DNA of 64,000 bases from Bacteroidota bacterium (GCA_019637975.1 JAHBUR010000021.1:17355-81354); one strand, 5' to 3'. Shown: positions 17,158-27,224, counted from the stretch's first letter. The notes: generated from the sequence alone by a model not told the origin. Made by a program: numbers and translations.

Positions 17158-18420
17158 CTAAGCTCTATCATCCCCCCATTTCGATGTTAGCTCACGAACA
17201 AGTCGGTCATACTGCTTCCCAACAACCTCCTTTGAGTATTCGGCACGAACAAACTCAAGACCACGCATTCCTTTCTCTTGCAATGAGTCCCGATTTTCAT
17301 ATGCTTCCCGGACAGCTTCAGTGAACGATCGGGCGTCGTCCGGCACGGCAACGAATCCGCAATCCACTTTCTTCATCAGCCATTCAAGCTCCGAATTCGG
17401 GTCTGCTTGAACAATCACGGCCTTTCCGCAAGCAAGGATAGTATATATTTTCGAGGGGAATGTGTCAATTGTCGTGTTTGATTTCATCGGAATCATACAA
17501 ACATCGCAACTCGCATTTGCCATCGCCATCATCTGTCGTGGCTGATAGCCAAGAAATCTGATATTCTTCAATTGACGCGCCTCGACTTCCGCCCTCAACC
17601 ACTTCGAGACCGCCCCATCTCCCACGAGAACAAACTCAACCGGAAATTCGGCCAATTCACGGGCTGCATGAAGCAGAGCCTCCCAATCCTGGCTTAACCC
17701 AATGTTACCGCCGTAGAGGACGACGAACTTGTCGAGAAGTTTATGTTCTCTCGCAAACGAATTGTCACGAGGCAGCGGGTGATAAAGTTCCGTGTCAACA
17801 AAATTCGGAATGACATGCAGTTTTTCCTTCGGGACGTTCCGGCGGGCCACAATGTCATTGAACCATTGGGAAATTGAAACAATCCTTGAGCTTTTTGCAT
17901 ACACAACAGACTCAATCCATCGGAGGAATTTGACGAGAAATGGATTGCGTATGAGTCCCTGATTAATTGCAAAGTCGGGATAGATTTCCTGAATGTTGTA
18001 CACGTACGGGGCCTTCATCTTCCAACCAAGCAGCCAACCAACGAGCCCCATCGTAAGCGGTGGCGACGGAGTAAAAACAATGTCGTGCTTCCCCAGCCGG
18101 AAGAACCCGATAACCAGCGACATCTTGTGGAAATAGATGTAGTCAAGCACGCGGGAATAGACGCGTTGCCCCTTCATTGGAATTCTCACATGCCAAATAT
18201 CTATTCCGTCAAGATTGCTGCGTCCCAACAATCCAAGCCATGTTTGCTTCATGTTTTGGCGCTTGACCGCCTCTTGATCAATATTGTAATGCGGTGAAGT
18301 CGTTAACACAGTAACCTCATGACCGATGCTCTTCAATTGCTTTGCGAGGTCGGTCATCAGATATGACGTTGATACTGAATCCGGAGAAAAGACGAGTGAA
18401 TGAAAAAGTATTCTTGCCAT
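17158..18420 (-). CDS. Glycosyltransferase family 4 (WbuB-like)
   Basis: A 420-residue GT4/GT-B enzyme like the WbuB/fucosamine transferases. The N-terminal domain starts ILFHSLVFSPDSVST and has SPHYN, TPSPPLTMGLVGWLLG and YNIQEIYPDFA, typical of this subgroup. The C-terminal nucleotide-binding domain has VLYGGNIGLSQDW, FVLVGDGA and the FPSKIYTILACGKAVI segment with an acid residue later (DPNSELE). The ATG at 18420 is used; the frame stays open upstream to 18543 but overlaps the epimerase gene. It lies 41 bp after that gene and 3 bp before the fusion transferase. Confidence 0.92.
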   Translation of the reverse strand: MARILFHSLVFSPDSVSTSYLMTDLAKQLKSIGHEVTVLTTSPHYNIDQEAVKRQNMKQTWLGLLGRSNLDGIDIWHVRIPMKGQRVYSRVLDYIYFHKMSLVIGFFRLGKHDIVFTPSPPLTMGLVGWLLGWKMKAPYVYNIQEIYPDFAINQGLIRNPFLVKFLRWIESVVYAKSSRIVSISQWFNDIVARRNVPKEKLHVIPNFVDTELYHPLPRDNSFAREHKLLDKFVVLYGGNIGLSQDWEALLHAARELAEFPVEFVLVGDGAVSKWLRAEVEARQLKNIRFLGYQPRQMMAMANASCDVCMIPMKSNTTIDTFPSKIYTILACGKAVIVQADPNSELEWLMKKVDCGFVAVPDDARSFTEAVREAYENRDSLQEKGMRGLEFVRAEYSKEVVGKQYDRLVRELTSKWGDDRA

Positions 18421-18461
18421 TAATGTCGAGAGTGTCCCTTGGTCAAATATACATGAGAGGT

Positions 18462-19520
18462 TCAGTTGAGCCCGCTGAGTCGTTTCTCCTCTGCACGGAT
18501 CATTTCTGTAGTGATGTCGCGCAGATTTCTTGTTATTCCCCATTCAGGGAAATGAGATTTCAGTTTGCGCAAATCTGACATGTAGCAAATATGATCCCCG
18601 ATCCTGTTGCGTTCCTGGTATGTCCATTTGACTTTGTAACCCGCGATTCCTTCAATCATGTCAATACACTCAAGGACGGAGGCAGCGTTCTCACGTCCGC
18701 CGCCAAGATTGTACACTTCTCCCGGCTTCGGATTTCTTGCAAAAGCCTCGAATGCCATGATGACATCGTGGCTGTGGATTTGATCTCTGACCTGCTTGCC
18801 CTTGTAGCCGAAAATGGTGTACGGCTTTCCCGCTACTGCAACATGAACGAGATACGAGAGAAATCCGTGCAACTCAACACCGGAATGAGAGGGCCCTGTC
18901 AAGCATCCGCCTCTAAAGATGCCGACCTTCATGCCGAAATATCTGCCATATTCCTGAGCGACGACATCACCCGCAGTTTTTGATGCGCCAAAAAGCGAAT
19001 GCAAACACCGATCAATCCGGCAATTCTCATCGATGCCGTGATAATCTTCGGGGCGGGCATAATCATATCGCTTCTCATTCTCGACGAGCGGCAATTCATT
19101 TGGCGCATCGCCGTACACTTTGTTCGTGCTGACGTGGATGAACACGGCGTCCGGGCAGAATTGCCGTGCTGCTTCAAGAAGATTCACTGTGCCAACCGCA
19201 TTCACATCAAAATCATCAAATGGGATAGCGGCCGCCCTGTCATGCGAAGGCTGGGCAGCGCAATGCACAACCTGATCGAAAGGGTTCTCTTTGAAGAAGT
19301 TCAAAATGCTCTGACGATCGCGGATATCAATATCGTGATGGGTGAAGTTCTTCGTGACAGATTTCAACCGGTTCAGGTTCCACGTTGTGTCGCCCTGCGG
19401 GCCGAAGAACTCCATCCGCATGTTGTTGTCAATACCGTGTACCGCATGACCTTGTGCATCATAATATTCAACTGCTTCCGAGCCGATTAAGCCGCTGCTG
19501 CCGGTTACTAAGATGTTCAT
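18462..19520 (-). CDS. NAD-dependent epimerase, CDP-paratose 2-epimerase-like
   Basis: A 352-residue extended SDR that probably modifies a nucleotide sugar, related to CDP-paratose/CDP-tyvelose 2-epimerase. The NAD motif is GSSGLIGSE, the Ser/Thr site is STNKVYGDAP, and RGGCLTGPSHSGVELHGFL is characteristic of the subgroup. The usual active-site YxxxK reads FGASK (Phe167, Lys171), so the catalytic tyrosine is replaced. The ATG at 19520 has AAGG 8 nt upstream and starts 4 bp after the GT2 stop; an ATG at 19535 would overlap it. The exact substrate is not known. Confidence 0.86.
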   Translation of the reverse strand: MNILVTGSSGLIGSEAVEYYDAQGHAVHGIDNNMRMEFFGPQGDTTWNLNRLKSVTKNFTHHDIDIRDRQSILNFFKENPFDQVVHCAAQPSHDRAAAIPFDDFDVNAVGTVNLLEAARQFCPDAVFIHVSTNKVYGDAPNELPLVENEKRYDYARPEDYHGIDENCRIDRCLHSLFGASKTAGDVVAQEYGRYFGMKVGIFRGGCLTGPSHSGVELHGFLSYLVHVAVAGKPYTIFGYKGKQVRDQIHSHDVIMAFEAFARNPKPGEVYNLGGGRENAASVLECIDMIEGIAGYKVKWTYQERNRIGDHICYMSDLRKLKSHFPEWGITRNLRDITTEMIRAEEKRLSGLN

Positions 19521-19524
19521 GATT

Positions 19525-20529
19525 TTAGCCTTCATTTTTGTCTTTTTTAAAGAGCTGTACGTTTACTTGACTAGTATGTTGTGAAGAGAGTTTTGTCATA
19601 GCAGTTGGTGGATGATTCGAAGCTTTCAGTCCATCAATGAAACCCCTGGCCAGCGCTTTCCACTGCTTGAAGGTTCCCCTGCAATCATGCAGTACATTGA
19701 GTGAAATTATTGCTGCCTTCGCGACTGAATTCATAAAAGTGAAAAGAACGACGTATATCCTGTACCACAAAGGTTCATGTTGAAATACCCATATCCTGTT
19801 TCTTGTATGGTAGTATAGATAGAGTTCCGTGTACGAACGCCATCCTTTTCCGCCTCCGCTTTTGTGATAGGCCACAGCACGCGCAGTATACGCAAGACTA
19901 TACCGCACCTTAACTCGACGGGAAAACTCAATATCCTCGAAGTACATGAAGAATCGGTCGTCTAGCAAACCAACCGAGAGGAACACGTCACTGCGCACCA
20001 GAAGAAGGACGCCACAGATATAATCAACCTCGCACTCGAGCGTCGAGGATCTGCACACATCTTCGTTCAAGTTTTTGTTTAAGCCGGTACACAGAATGCG
20101 GCTGAATTGGCCTGCGGCCGAAAACACTTCATCAGGCTCTGAAGTATAGAATACTTTTGCATTCACTACTCCGATTTGTTGATCGCGGTTCATCAATACC
20201 AACATCGGCTCAAGGAAGCCGTGTTCCACAACAACATCGTTATTGAGTATCAGGACATAGTCGGCCCGTTTTCCCAGCGCATAACGAATACCGGTGTTGT
20301 TCCCGCCCGCATACCCAGTGTTATGCTTCTCCCGAATCAATGTGATATCTGGAAAGGCTGATGCAAGGATGTCGGAACTTCCGTCAGGAGAAGCATTATC
20401 TACTAGTACAATTGTCAGATTCGCATATCCGCAACCTTGCAGAGACTTCACGCACTGAATTGTATCCTCAGCTCCGCAATAGTTCAAGACGATGGCATAC
20501 ACGCTTGGATGATCCACGGTCGCATTCAT
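19525..20529 (-). CDS. Glycosyltransferase family 2
   Basis: A 334-residue GT2 enzyme of the rhamnosyltransferase-like type. It has YAIVLNYCGAEDT, VLVDNASPDGS, the GYAGGNNTGIRYA loop, LILNNDVVVE with the metal-binding acidic pair, and DRFFMYFEDIEF near the catalytic base. The C-terminal 80 residues hold a hydrophobic stretch (YRIYVVLFTF) that may rest on the membrane. It follows the flippase by 64 bp and ends 4 bp before the epimerase. Confidence 0.9.
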   Translation of the reverse strand: MNATVDHPSVYAIVLNYCGAEDTIQCVKSLQGCGYANLTIVLVDNASPDGSSDILASAFPDITLIREKHNTGYAGGNNTGIRYALGKRADYVLILNNDVVVEHGFLEPMLVLMNRDQQIGVVNAKVFYTSEPDEVFSAAGQFSRILCTGLNKNLNEDVCRSSTLECEVDYICGVLLLVRSDVFLSVGLLDDRFFMYFEDIEFSRRVKVRYSLAYTARAVAYHKSGGGKGWRSYTELYLYYHTRNRIWVFQHEPLWYRIYVVLFTFMNSVAKAAIISLNVLHDCRGTFKQWKALARGFIDGLKASNHPPTAMTKLSSQHTSQVNVQLFKKDKNEG

Positions 20530-20593
20530 TTTTTACATAGCACTAACAGAACATGACAAAACATGCTGCAAACACTGCTGCATTGCCGACATT

Positions 20594-22006
20594 CTACGCT
20601 TTCGCTGGAAGCAAGAAACCTCTGATTTCACCGATCGTCACACAACGTAGAACCAGCAGTGATGCGAAGTAAATCAGAATGCCACTAATCAACATCAAAA
20701 ACAGATTCAAGTTCAGGCACATGATAGCTACCCCCATAATCACTCCGGCTAGCAACGGTCTCACGCTAACTTGTAGTGCATATGACCACCTTATGAACTT
20801 GCATGACAGAGCAAAATAGGTAAGCAAAACGAGCTCAGACAATAACCCCACGATCGATGGAGCAATAATTCCGAGTATTGGAATCAGGGCGATATTCCCA
20901 ACAATTGTTATCCCACCAGCCACAATAAACCCTGTGAAATAGCGACGCCGTTTCTGCGATGCAATGAGCGCATTTTCAAAGATCACCCTATACAATACAA
21001 TTGCCACGACCCAGATGGAGATCTGGAAAACTATAATGCTTTCACTAAAGTCAGATGAATAAAGATAGTTCATTATCGGAGCTCCTAGCACTGCGCCTCC
21101 AATTGCGACAGGTAAAGCCAACAAGACAAATACGCGGAAGAGGTTTTTCAGCACACCGCTAAATTCTGATGTTGACCTCTTGTATGCCGTGGCAAGAGCA
21201 GGCAGAATTGCATTGGAAGCCGCAACTACGGCAAACGCCCATAAAAACAATATGACTTTGTGAGCAGCCGAGAAGATCCCGACTTCTTCGTCGGAGACAA
21301 AGAAAGCCAGTGCGAGCATTCCAAAGTTGTAGTTAATCTGCGTGATGATAGACCCCGCCCCTAATGGAGCAGCAAGAACAAATGTACGCTTGATGCTCTG
21401 CCAATCAGTTTTTGCAAAGGACGGCTTGAACTTCACGCAATAGATGACGAGAAGAGTCCCTGCTGCAACCACAATTGCCGCAGAGTAAGATACAACTGAA
21501 TAGATCAAGTGTTCGGGTTCACGAACAAATGCAAAGACCAACCCCGCAAAAACGACGCCTTTGAGAACTCTCCCGACGCCAACATACTCCATCCGTTCAA
21601 CACCCTGAAATACCCACTCAAGCAAGACGGCAGATGGGAGCAACGATATTCCAAAGACAACGATCAAGGTTTTTACGTCAACTGGCTTTGGAAGCACAAG
21701 CGTTAGGATCAAAAGCACAAGAAACCAGCCGACAGCCAGAATAATCCTCAACAACGTTATGGTGGCAACATGCTCAGCAACTCGCCCTCTTTCTTGCGCA
21801 ACCGCTCGCGTACCATGCGTTTGTAAACCAAATTCCGAAAGATGGAGAAAGTACAGAAGAATGACTTGGGCAAATGAGAATTTCCCGAAGCCCTCAGGAC
21901 CGCTCACGCGAGCGATGTGAATAAATCCCCACAGCGTAAATACTTGGCCGACAACGCTTGACAGAAATAGCGAGAAGAAATTTCTGGCTATCTTCCTCTG
22001 AACCAA
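20594..22006 (-). CDS. wzx: Polysaccharide flippase Wzx
   Basis: A 470-residue membrane protein with 12-14 hydrophobic segments. It starts IARNFFSLFLSSVVGQ and has the family stretch RVSGPEGFGKFSFAQ and the C-terminal ILGIIAPSIVGLLSE. It probably flips the lipid-linked repeat unit made by the neighbouring transferases. The TTG at 22006 is chosen because GGGGAG lies 6 nt upstream and the codon follows the polymerase TGA by 2 bp. An upstream start at 22075 would overlap the polymerase by 67 bp. Confidence 0.88.
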   Translation of the reverse strand: MVQRKIARNFFSLFLSSVVGQVFTLWGFIHIARVSGPEGFGKFSFAQVILLYFLHLSEFGLQTHGTRAVAQERGRVAEHVATITLLRIILAVGWFLVLLILTLVLPKPVDVKTLIVVFGISLLPSAVLLEWVFQGVERMEYVGVGRVLKGVVFAGLVFAFVREPEHLIYSVVSYSAAIVVAAGTLLVIYCVKFKPSFAKTDWQSIKRTFVLAAPLGAGSIITQINYNFGMLALAFFVSDEEVGIFSAAHKVILFLWAFAVVAASNAILPALATAYKRSTSEFSGVLKNLFRVFVLLALPVAIGGAVLGAPIMNYLYSSDFSESIIVFQISIWVVAIVLYRVIFENALIASQKRRRYFTGFIVAGGITIVGNIALIPILGIIAPSIVGLLSELVLLTYFALSCKFIRWSYALQVSVRPLLAGVIMGVAIMCLNLNLFLMLISGILIYFASLLVLRCVTIGEIRGFLLPAKA

Positions 22007-22008
22007 CG

Positions 22009-23283
22009 TCAACTCCCCACACTTGTGGTAGATGGTGTTCCCATCGATGGCACCATGGTTAACCGCAGGATCCAATACATTGCGAGCAGGTTATACTGAA
22101 ACCATAGAAAGGAGATCGGAAAAACGAAAAACGAAATGAGCATTACGAACACCATGACACTGTACGCGGTAACGCTCTTGATGGACGGTGCGATCCGCAT
22201 TTTGTAGTACAGTGTTCCACTAACAAAACCCAATATCAAAGGAACGACAGCGAGGCCGATAACTCCAAAGTCTCGGTAGAATGGCCAAAATGCTGTATAT
22301 GTATTATAATAGCTAGTGATGTATGGTGTTCTATCAATATTGAAATACTGAGCAGACCATCCTTCCAAGCCCGTTATCGAGACGATGAAATCAAAAGTGA
22401 AATAGCCAAACGTGTGATGATCGAGGAGATGCACCGATCGTGCGAAGTTCTCCATATTGGTTACAATATACATGTACGGCTCTGTAATGAACGCAAAATC
22501 GATGGGGATTGTCATCTTCGAGACCCAATATGTGTAGCTTGCAACAAGACTACCGAGCCTGAGCGACATAATCCAGTAGAAGAATCCGGTGACGGCCATA
22601 AGTAACGGCACAACGGTGCGAACTCTAATATGGTGAGTGGCATAATATAGAAACGTCAGGCACATAACTGCTGCCATGATAACCTGAAATCGCTGAAGCA
22701 GAAGGAAATACGATCCCATGGTAAGCACAGAAAGCACAATCAAGACTGCTTTTCTGCGCTTTTGGTCTGGTACAAGGAGAGTATAAAGCAGCGTGAAGAA
22801 TACGATGAAACCGGCAGAATAGAGCAGCACTGTAAAACCGATTACGTTGAACTCAACCCGAGAGGTCTTTGTCCCTACAACAAAAATGGGAAGCCAACCC
22901 TTTGCAAGGAATATCACCAAGTACGAAATTGCATACGCGGCAACAGCAATACAGATCAACAAGAACAATAAGCGCTCCCGAACTTTCTCCCTCCGCAGGG
23001 ATTGGCGCATCTCGGAAATCGGCACGAGGCGCTTGTCGAGATTCAAAACAAAAGCACCAAAAATTCCTATAAGGAATGCACCAACCCCCGTAAGCAGCAA
23101 AACCCAGCCTTCGATTCTCCATTCGTGCTGTAATGCGCTAAACTTGAGTTCAGTAAGGCCAATTGAAAGGCACCAAATGAAACCAAACAATCTCCCGGGA
23201 GACAGGATGTCGCTCCCGCGCTTAAGAAACGAAACGAGGATACCAGCACAGACTGCAAAACATACTACCGATACCCAACTCAT
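22009..23283 (-). CDS. wzy: O-antigen/repeat-unit polymerase (Wzy-like)
   Basis: A membrane protein of about 424 residues with 11-12 hydrophobic segments. A long periplasmic loop (about residues 245-330 in this start) contains ENFARSVHLLDHH, YFTFDFIVS and the aromatic TPYITSYYNTYTAFWPFYRDFG, which is the usual active region of OAP-type polymerases. The FYRDFGVIGLAVVPL end is typical. Sequence similarity in this family is always low, so the call rests on topology and position between Wzz and Wzx. The start is unsure: the ATG at 23283 begins at the first helix, and the ATG at 23334 overlaps wzz by 41 bp. Confidence 0.8.
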   Translation of the reverse strand: MSWVSVVCFAVCAGILVSFLKRGSDILSPGRLFGFIWCLSIGLTELKFSALQHEWRIEGWVLLLTGVGAFLIGIFGAFVLNLDKRLVPISEMRQSLRREKVRERLLFLLICIAVAAYAISYLVIFLAKGWLPIFVVGTKTSRVEFNVIGFTVLLYSAGFIVFFTLLYTLLVPDQKRRKAVLIVLSVLTMGSYFLLLQRFQVIMAAVMCLTFLYYATHHIRVRTVVPLLMAVTGFFYWIMSLRLGSLVASYTYWVSKMTIPIDFAFITEPYMYIVTNMENFARSVHLLDHHTFGYFTFDFIVSITGLEGWSAQYFNIDRTPYITSYYNTYTAFWPFYRDFGVIGLAVVPLILGFVSGTLYYKMRIAPSIKSVTAYSVMVFVMLISFFVFPISFLWFQYNLLAMYWILRLTMVPSMGTPSTTSVGS

Positions 23284-23293
23284 GACATGTAAT

Positions 23294-24523
23294 TCATGCT
23301 CTGTTCCGCCAAAACCGTAAGCCAAACCAGTCATGCACTAATAGCCGGATCGTGCCATTATAAGATGTACCGTAATGATTCCGTAAGCGGTTGTTCAACT
23401 CCATCAGAAACACCACCAAAACGGAAACCAATGCTGACGATACCAGCGCTATCAACCCCCACAAACTCGCCTTCGGCTTCGATTTCCTTTCCGCCGGTCC
23501 CGCTGTATCCAACACAATCACCGATGGGGTTTGGCGCCGTTCCTCTACTTTCGCCTGCTCGTACAGTGGCGTGATGAACTGGAGAATCTTGTACTGAATC
23601 TCCACATCACGATACCGGCGCAGGTACTCCATTCCCAAATCGGGGACTTTGCTGAACGGGACAAATACTTTCATGTCCGGTCCAACGCCAACTCCCGACG
23701 AACTCATCTGTGCCAGTTTGTTCCTTAGTTCATCAATTTCAATCTGTCCCGCTACAACAACCGGGTTGTCCTTCGATTGCGTGCGGCGAAGAACGCCCAC
23801 CTGAACTTCCTTCAACGCAAGTTGTGCCGTGATCTCCGCTGCTGCTTTGATGGATGCCTCTGTCTGTTCCGGCATGGCGATGATGCCGTACCGCTTCTGA
23901 AACATGCGAAGCGAATCCTCCGCAGCGGCAAGGTCCACAAGATTCTTGTTGTAGCGCTCTTCGATAAACTTCCTGTTCCCCCTGGCATTCTCGGATTGGA
24001 GAACTGTATTCGTCCGGTTCAACAACTCCACGAAGTAATTCGCCATGTCGGCTGCCCGCTGGGGATCCTTGTCATATACAGTGATCGTGATGTTCCCTTC
24101 CGGCTCAACGGAAAACTCGGTGTTACCGAGAAGTTCCTTCGTGGTTTTCTCCATCCTATAATTCGTGATGTCGTACACACTGTCGAGTTTGAATTTTTCT
24201 ATCACAGCGCTCAGAACTGTCCCGCTCTTCAAAATGGCCATGTAGCGATCGGCTTCGGGGTTCGACCCGAGAAGAGCTCGGGCAGGAGAAAGATTCTTCG
24301 CCAACGAGGAAATCCCCTCCAATCCGAACAAATCCGCCTTTTCTGCAGGAAACACGGAGGAGGTGGACTTGTACCACTTCGGCATAAGCAACGTCACTAC
24401 CGTCGTTATGACGGTCACAGACAGGACAAACCGCGAGATGAACTTCCGGTACTTCGTGACTATCGTAAGAAACTCGATAATCGTGGATGCAGGTGTCTCG
24501 TGTTGTGATGGGTTCTCTGCCAT
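23294..24523 (-). CDS. wzz: Chain-length determinant protein (Wzz/PCP) without kinase domain
   Basis: A 409-residue inner-membrane polysaccharide co-polymerase that sets chain length. One helix lies at about residues 28-48 (ISRFVLSVTVITTVVTLLMP) and one near 350-375 (ASLWGLIALVSSALVSVLVV). Between them is a long periplasmic region with coiled-coil character and the N-terminal Wzz motif MPKWYKSTSSVFP. The conserved PxxP-like end (AGPAERKSKPKAS) lies before the second helix. There is no cytoplasmic kinase domain, unlike the Wzc at 46075-48408. It follows Wza by 5 bp. Confidence 0.92.
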   Translation of the reverse strand: MAENPSQHETPASTIIEFLTIVTKYRKFISRFVLSVTVITTVVTLLMPKWYKSTSSVFPAEKADLFGLEGISSLAKNLSPARALLGSNPEADRYMAILKSGTVLSAVIEKFKLDSVYDITNYRMEKTTKELLGNTEFSVEPEGNITITVYDKDPQRAADMANYFVELLNRTNTVLQSENARGNRKFIEERYNKNLVDLAAAEDSLRMFQKRYGIIAMPEQTEASIKAAAEITAQLALKEVQVGVLRRTQSKDNPVVVAGQIEIDELRNKLAQMSSSGVGVGPDMKVFVPFSKVPDLGMEYLRRYRDVEIQYKILQFITPLYEQAKVEERRQTPSVIVLDTAGPAERKSKPKASLWGLIALVSSALVSVLVVFLMELNNRLRNHYGTSYNGTIRLLVHDWFGLRFWRNRA

Positions 24524-24528
24524 GTCGC

Positions 24529-26205
24529 TCAGTTTCTTGAAAGATTATGAATCAACAGCGCCACGGTTGCGGCCGTTCCGACAATCCCCGCAACCTGCGC
24601 CCACACATTCAAGTGGTAGGCGAACGGGTACGTACGCTCTTTGGGCACCCAGATGTAGTCGCCATCTTCGATGGTGGTCTCATCGGGGTCAAGCCACACA
24701 CGCGTGCTGCCTTTGATGATTTTCACGTCACCTTCCCGCGCATCCTTCGCGTAACCATCGGCTTTCCGGATATAGTAACGGTAGTCTGCTCCTTCGATGT
24801 ATTCAGCATGACCGGGTGAAAGGACTTGCCCGAACACATAAACGGTTTTGGTTCTTTTGGGAACGAAAATCCTATCGTGGTTTCTCAGTGTAACATCCTG
24901 CGTCGAATCGCCTGACACAAACAACTTGTGGAAATCCACCGACACCAGTTCACCCTTGAGACGAAGCGCAGTCTCTGTAAAATAGTACGATGTATCCTGG
25001 ACGCCGAGATTGCTGCGCGAACTGAGAAGCTGCTCCATCGCGATCTCCTCTGCCGAGCTTTGCGGAGAAATGCGGGACCGCGTCAACGTCGCCCCTTTGA
25101 TATTAGCCTCCGACGAAAAACCACCGGCCGCCCGTATCACCTCCGAGAGTTTTGTCGAGTTCTCCGTCAGCGGGTACTGACCCGGATAGGCAATTTCGCC
25201 CTGTATGTCGACGATATAGGCTTTTCGCGGGTCGGGAATATTCTTGATCACAAGCCTGTCGCCGGGTCTGAGCGCTATATTCGCCTCCCGGCCTGATACA
25301 ATGGCTGCGGGATTTACGAAGACTTTTTCCATCGCAATTGCATCGGGGGAGAGACGGGTCAGAATACCGTTCGTCGAGTCGGCCTCGCGACGGAATCCGA
25401 ATCCCATCGAAATGAGATCGGAAAGACTGTCGCCGGATACAAATTCGAAATTACCCGGCTGACGAACTCCACCCGTAACACCTATCGCAATATCTCTGCG
25501 TGCAGGCACGAACACCTGATCTCCTTCCCGCAGATAGGGATTGTGTATATTATCGCCCGTTGCCCTGTACTTGATAAGATCGGCGCGCAACCGTCTTCCA
25601 TTCTTTCGCTGAATGATGATGTTGCGCACAGAAGAACTTCTCCGGATATACATGGCCTCGCGAAACACGCCGGCATCGGTAACCGTTCGGGGCGGGTCGT
25701 TGGCGATATCGATGAGATTGTCGACCCGTTGCAGTGAACTGATTTCGTGCTTCCCTTCGAAGAACACATCGCCGGTCACCTGCACAACAATTCTGCGCGC
25801 CGAAACAAGCGACAATGTTACTTCTGCCGACGGGTATTTACGTACGACCAGTGCAGACACGCTCTTCTTTACGGTTTCAAGCGTTTGTTCCTTCACATCA
25901 ACAACGCCGACGTTCGGAATCAGGAGGGTTCCTTCGGGTGTGACTGTCAATTGATGAGCAACGGGCATGCTCGACCAGATATTGAGTGCCAGCAGGTCGC
26001 CGGGTCCGACAAAGTACTCGGCAGGATCCACCGGCGCATCCATCGGGACTTGTTTGCCGCCGGCATCTTTTGCATCTGATGCAATTTCAGGGCGCATCTT
26101 CAACAAATCCGGCAGAGAAATGCCCGACGAGACCTGGCCGTGGACCGGACAGCTCAACACAAGCATCACTGCAATCACAAAAAACTTTGTACACGCACCG
26201 TTCAT
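24529..26205 (-). CDS. wza: Polysaccharide export protein Wza-like, several SLBB domains
   Basis: A 558-residue export protein with a signal peptide (about 1-23, ending VHGQ). The polysaccharide export (PES) domain lies at about 60-150 (YFVGPGDLLALNIW, TVTPEGTLLIPNVG). At least three SLBB-type repeats follow (GVTGGVRQPGNFEF, DIQGEIAYPGQYPL, YVFGQVLSPGHAEY). A C-terminal hydrophobic segment (AQVAGIVGTAATVALLIH) may anchor it. No lipoprotein Cys is seen after the signal peptide, which differs from E. coli Wza. Its ATG overlaps the rfbB stop as ATGA. Confidence 0.93.
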   Translation of the reverse strand: MNGACTKFFVIAVMLVLSCPVHGQVSSGISLPDLLKMRPEIASDAKDAGGKQVPMDAPVDPAEYFVGPGDLLALNIWSSMPVAHQLTVTPEGTLLIPNVGVVDVKEQTLETVKKSVSALVVRKYPSAEVTLSLVSARRIVVQVTGDVFFEGKHEISSLQRVDNLIDIANDPPRTVTDAGVFREAMYIRRSSSVRNIIIQRKNGRRLRADLIKYRATGDNIHNPYLREGDQVFVPARRDIAIGVTGGVRQPGNFEFVSGDSLSDLISMGFGFRREADSTNGILTRLSPDAIAMEKVFVNPAAIVSGREANIALRPGDRLVIKNIPDPRKAYIVDIQGEIAYPGQYPLTENSTKLSEVIRAAGGFSSEANIKGATLTRSRISPQSSAEEIAMEQLLSSRSNLGVQDTSYYFTETALRLKGELVSVDFHKLFVSGDSTQDVTLRNHDRIFVPKRTKTVYVFGQVLSPGHAEYIEGADYRYYIRKADGYAKDAREGDVKIIKGSTRVWLDPDETTIEDGDYIWVPKERTYPFAYHLNVWAQVAGIVGTAATVALLIHNLSRN

Positions 26206-27224
26206 GATTTTGCCACCTCATCGTACTGCTTCTGATAGTATTCCTGATATTCTCCTGTCATGACCCTGCTCCACCAATTTCGATTGTTCAAATACCACTG
26301 AACGGTCTCCTCTATCCCCCGTTCAAATGTGTACGACGGAGTCCATCCGATTTCGTTCTTGATTTTTGCGGCATCGATCGCATAACGCCGGTCGTGGCCG
26401 GGACGATCTTTCACGAACCGAATGAGCGACTCCGGCTTTCCGACCTTCTGCAATATCAACTTCACAATGTCAATGTTCTTCCATTCATTGTTGCCGCCGA
26501 TGTTGTACACTTCGCCGGGCTTTCCCGACTGCAATACCGCCTCGATTGCACCACAATGATCAACCACGTGAAGCCAATCTCTCACATTCAAACCGTCTCC
26601 ATACACAGGCAGAGGTTTGTCATTCAAGGCATTGATGATCATGAGGGGAATGAGTTTTTCGGGGAACTGGTACGGCCCGTAGTTGTTCGAGCATCGGGTG
26701 ACAATCACGGGAACCCCGTGCGTGTGATGATATGCAAGCGCCAGCAAATCCGAACCCGCCTTGCTTGCCGAATACGGACTGTTGGGGTGGAGCGGTGTTT
26801 CTTCGGTGAATTTCCCCGTTGAACCGAGCGAACCGTACACTTCGTCCGTGGAAACATGAAGGAACCGCCGAATGCCGCACTCCTTTGCAACATCGAGCAC
26901 GACATGTGTTCCTGCAACATTGGTCTGCACAAAGACGGATGAACCCAGAATACTCCGGTCGACATGCGACTCGGCGGCAAAGTGAACAACAGAGTCAAAG
27001 CCGAATTTCTTGAACACTGATTCAACTTCGCTTCGTTCGCATATGTCGCCCTTGACAAAATGATAGCGCGTGTTGCTTTCAACATCCGCAAGGTTCTCGA
27101 GATTGCCGGCGTACGTCAGTTTATCAAAGTTGATGACGTCAACGTCAGGATTACGGGCAAGAAAATAGCGGATGAAATTACTGCCGATGAATCCGGCACC
27201 GCCGGTAACTAGAACACGTTTCAT
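26202..27224 (-). CDS. rfbB: dTDP-glucose 4,6-dehydratase
   Basis: A 340-residue SDR that turns dTDP-glucose into dTDP-4-keto-6-deoxyglucose. The NAD motif is TGGAGFIGSNF. The active site is complete: Thr126-Asp127-Glu128 (STDEVYG) and Tyr151/Lys155 (YSASKAGSD). RCSNNYGPYQFPEKLIP and the C-terminal GHDRRYAID are hallmarks of the family. The ATG overlaps the TAA of the cupin gene (TAATG). rmlA and rmlD are not in the window, so either they are elsewhere or the product feeds another 6-deoxy sugar. Confidence 0.96.
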   Translation of the reverse strand: MKRVLVTGGAGFIGSNFIRYFLARNPDVDVINFDKLTYAGNLENLADVESNTRYHFVKGDICERSEVESVFKKFGFDSVVHFAAESHVDRSILGSSVFVQTNVAGTHVVLDVAKECGIRRFLHVSTDEVYGSLGSTGKFTEETPLHPNSPYSASKAGSDLLALAYHHTHGVPVIVTRCSNNYGPYQFPEKLIPLMIINALNDKPLPVYGDGLNVRDWLHVVDHCGAIEAVLQSGKPGEVYNIGGNNEWKNIDIVKLILQKVGKPESLIRFVKDRPGHDRRYAIDAAKIKNEIGWTPSYTFERGIEETVQWYLNNRNWWSRVMTGEYQEYYQKQYDEVAKS

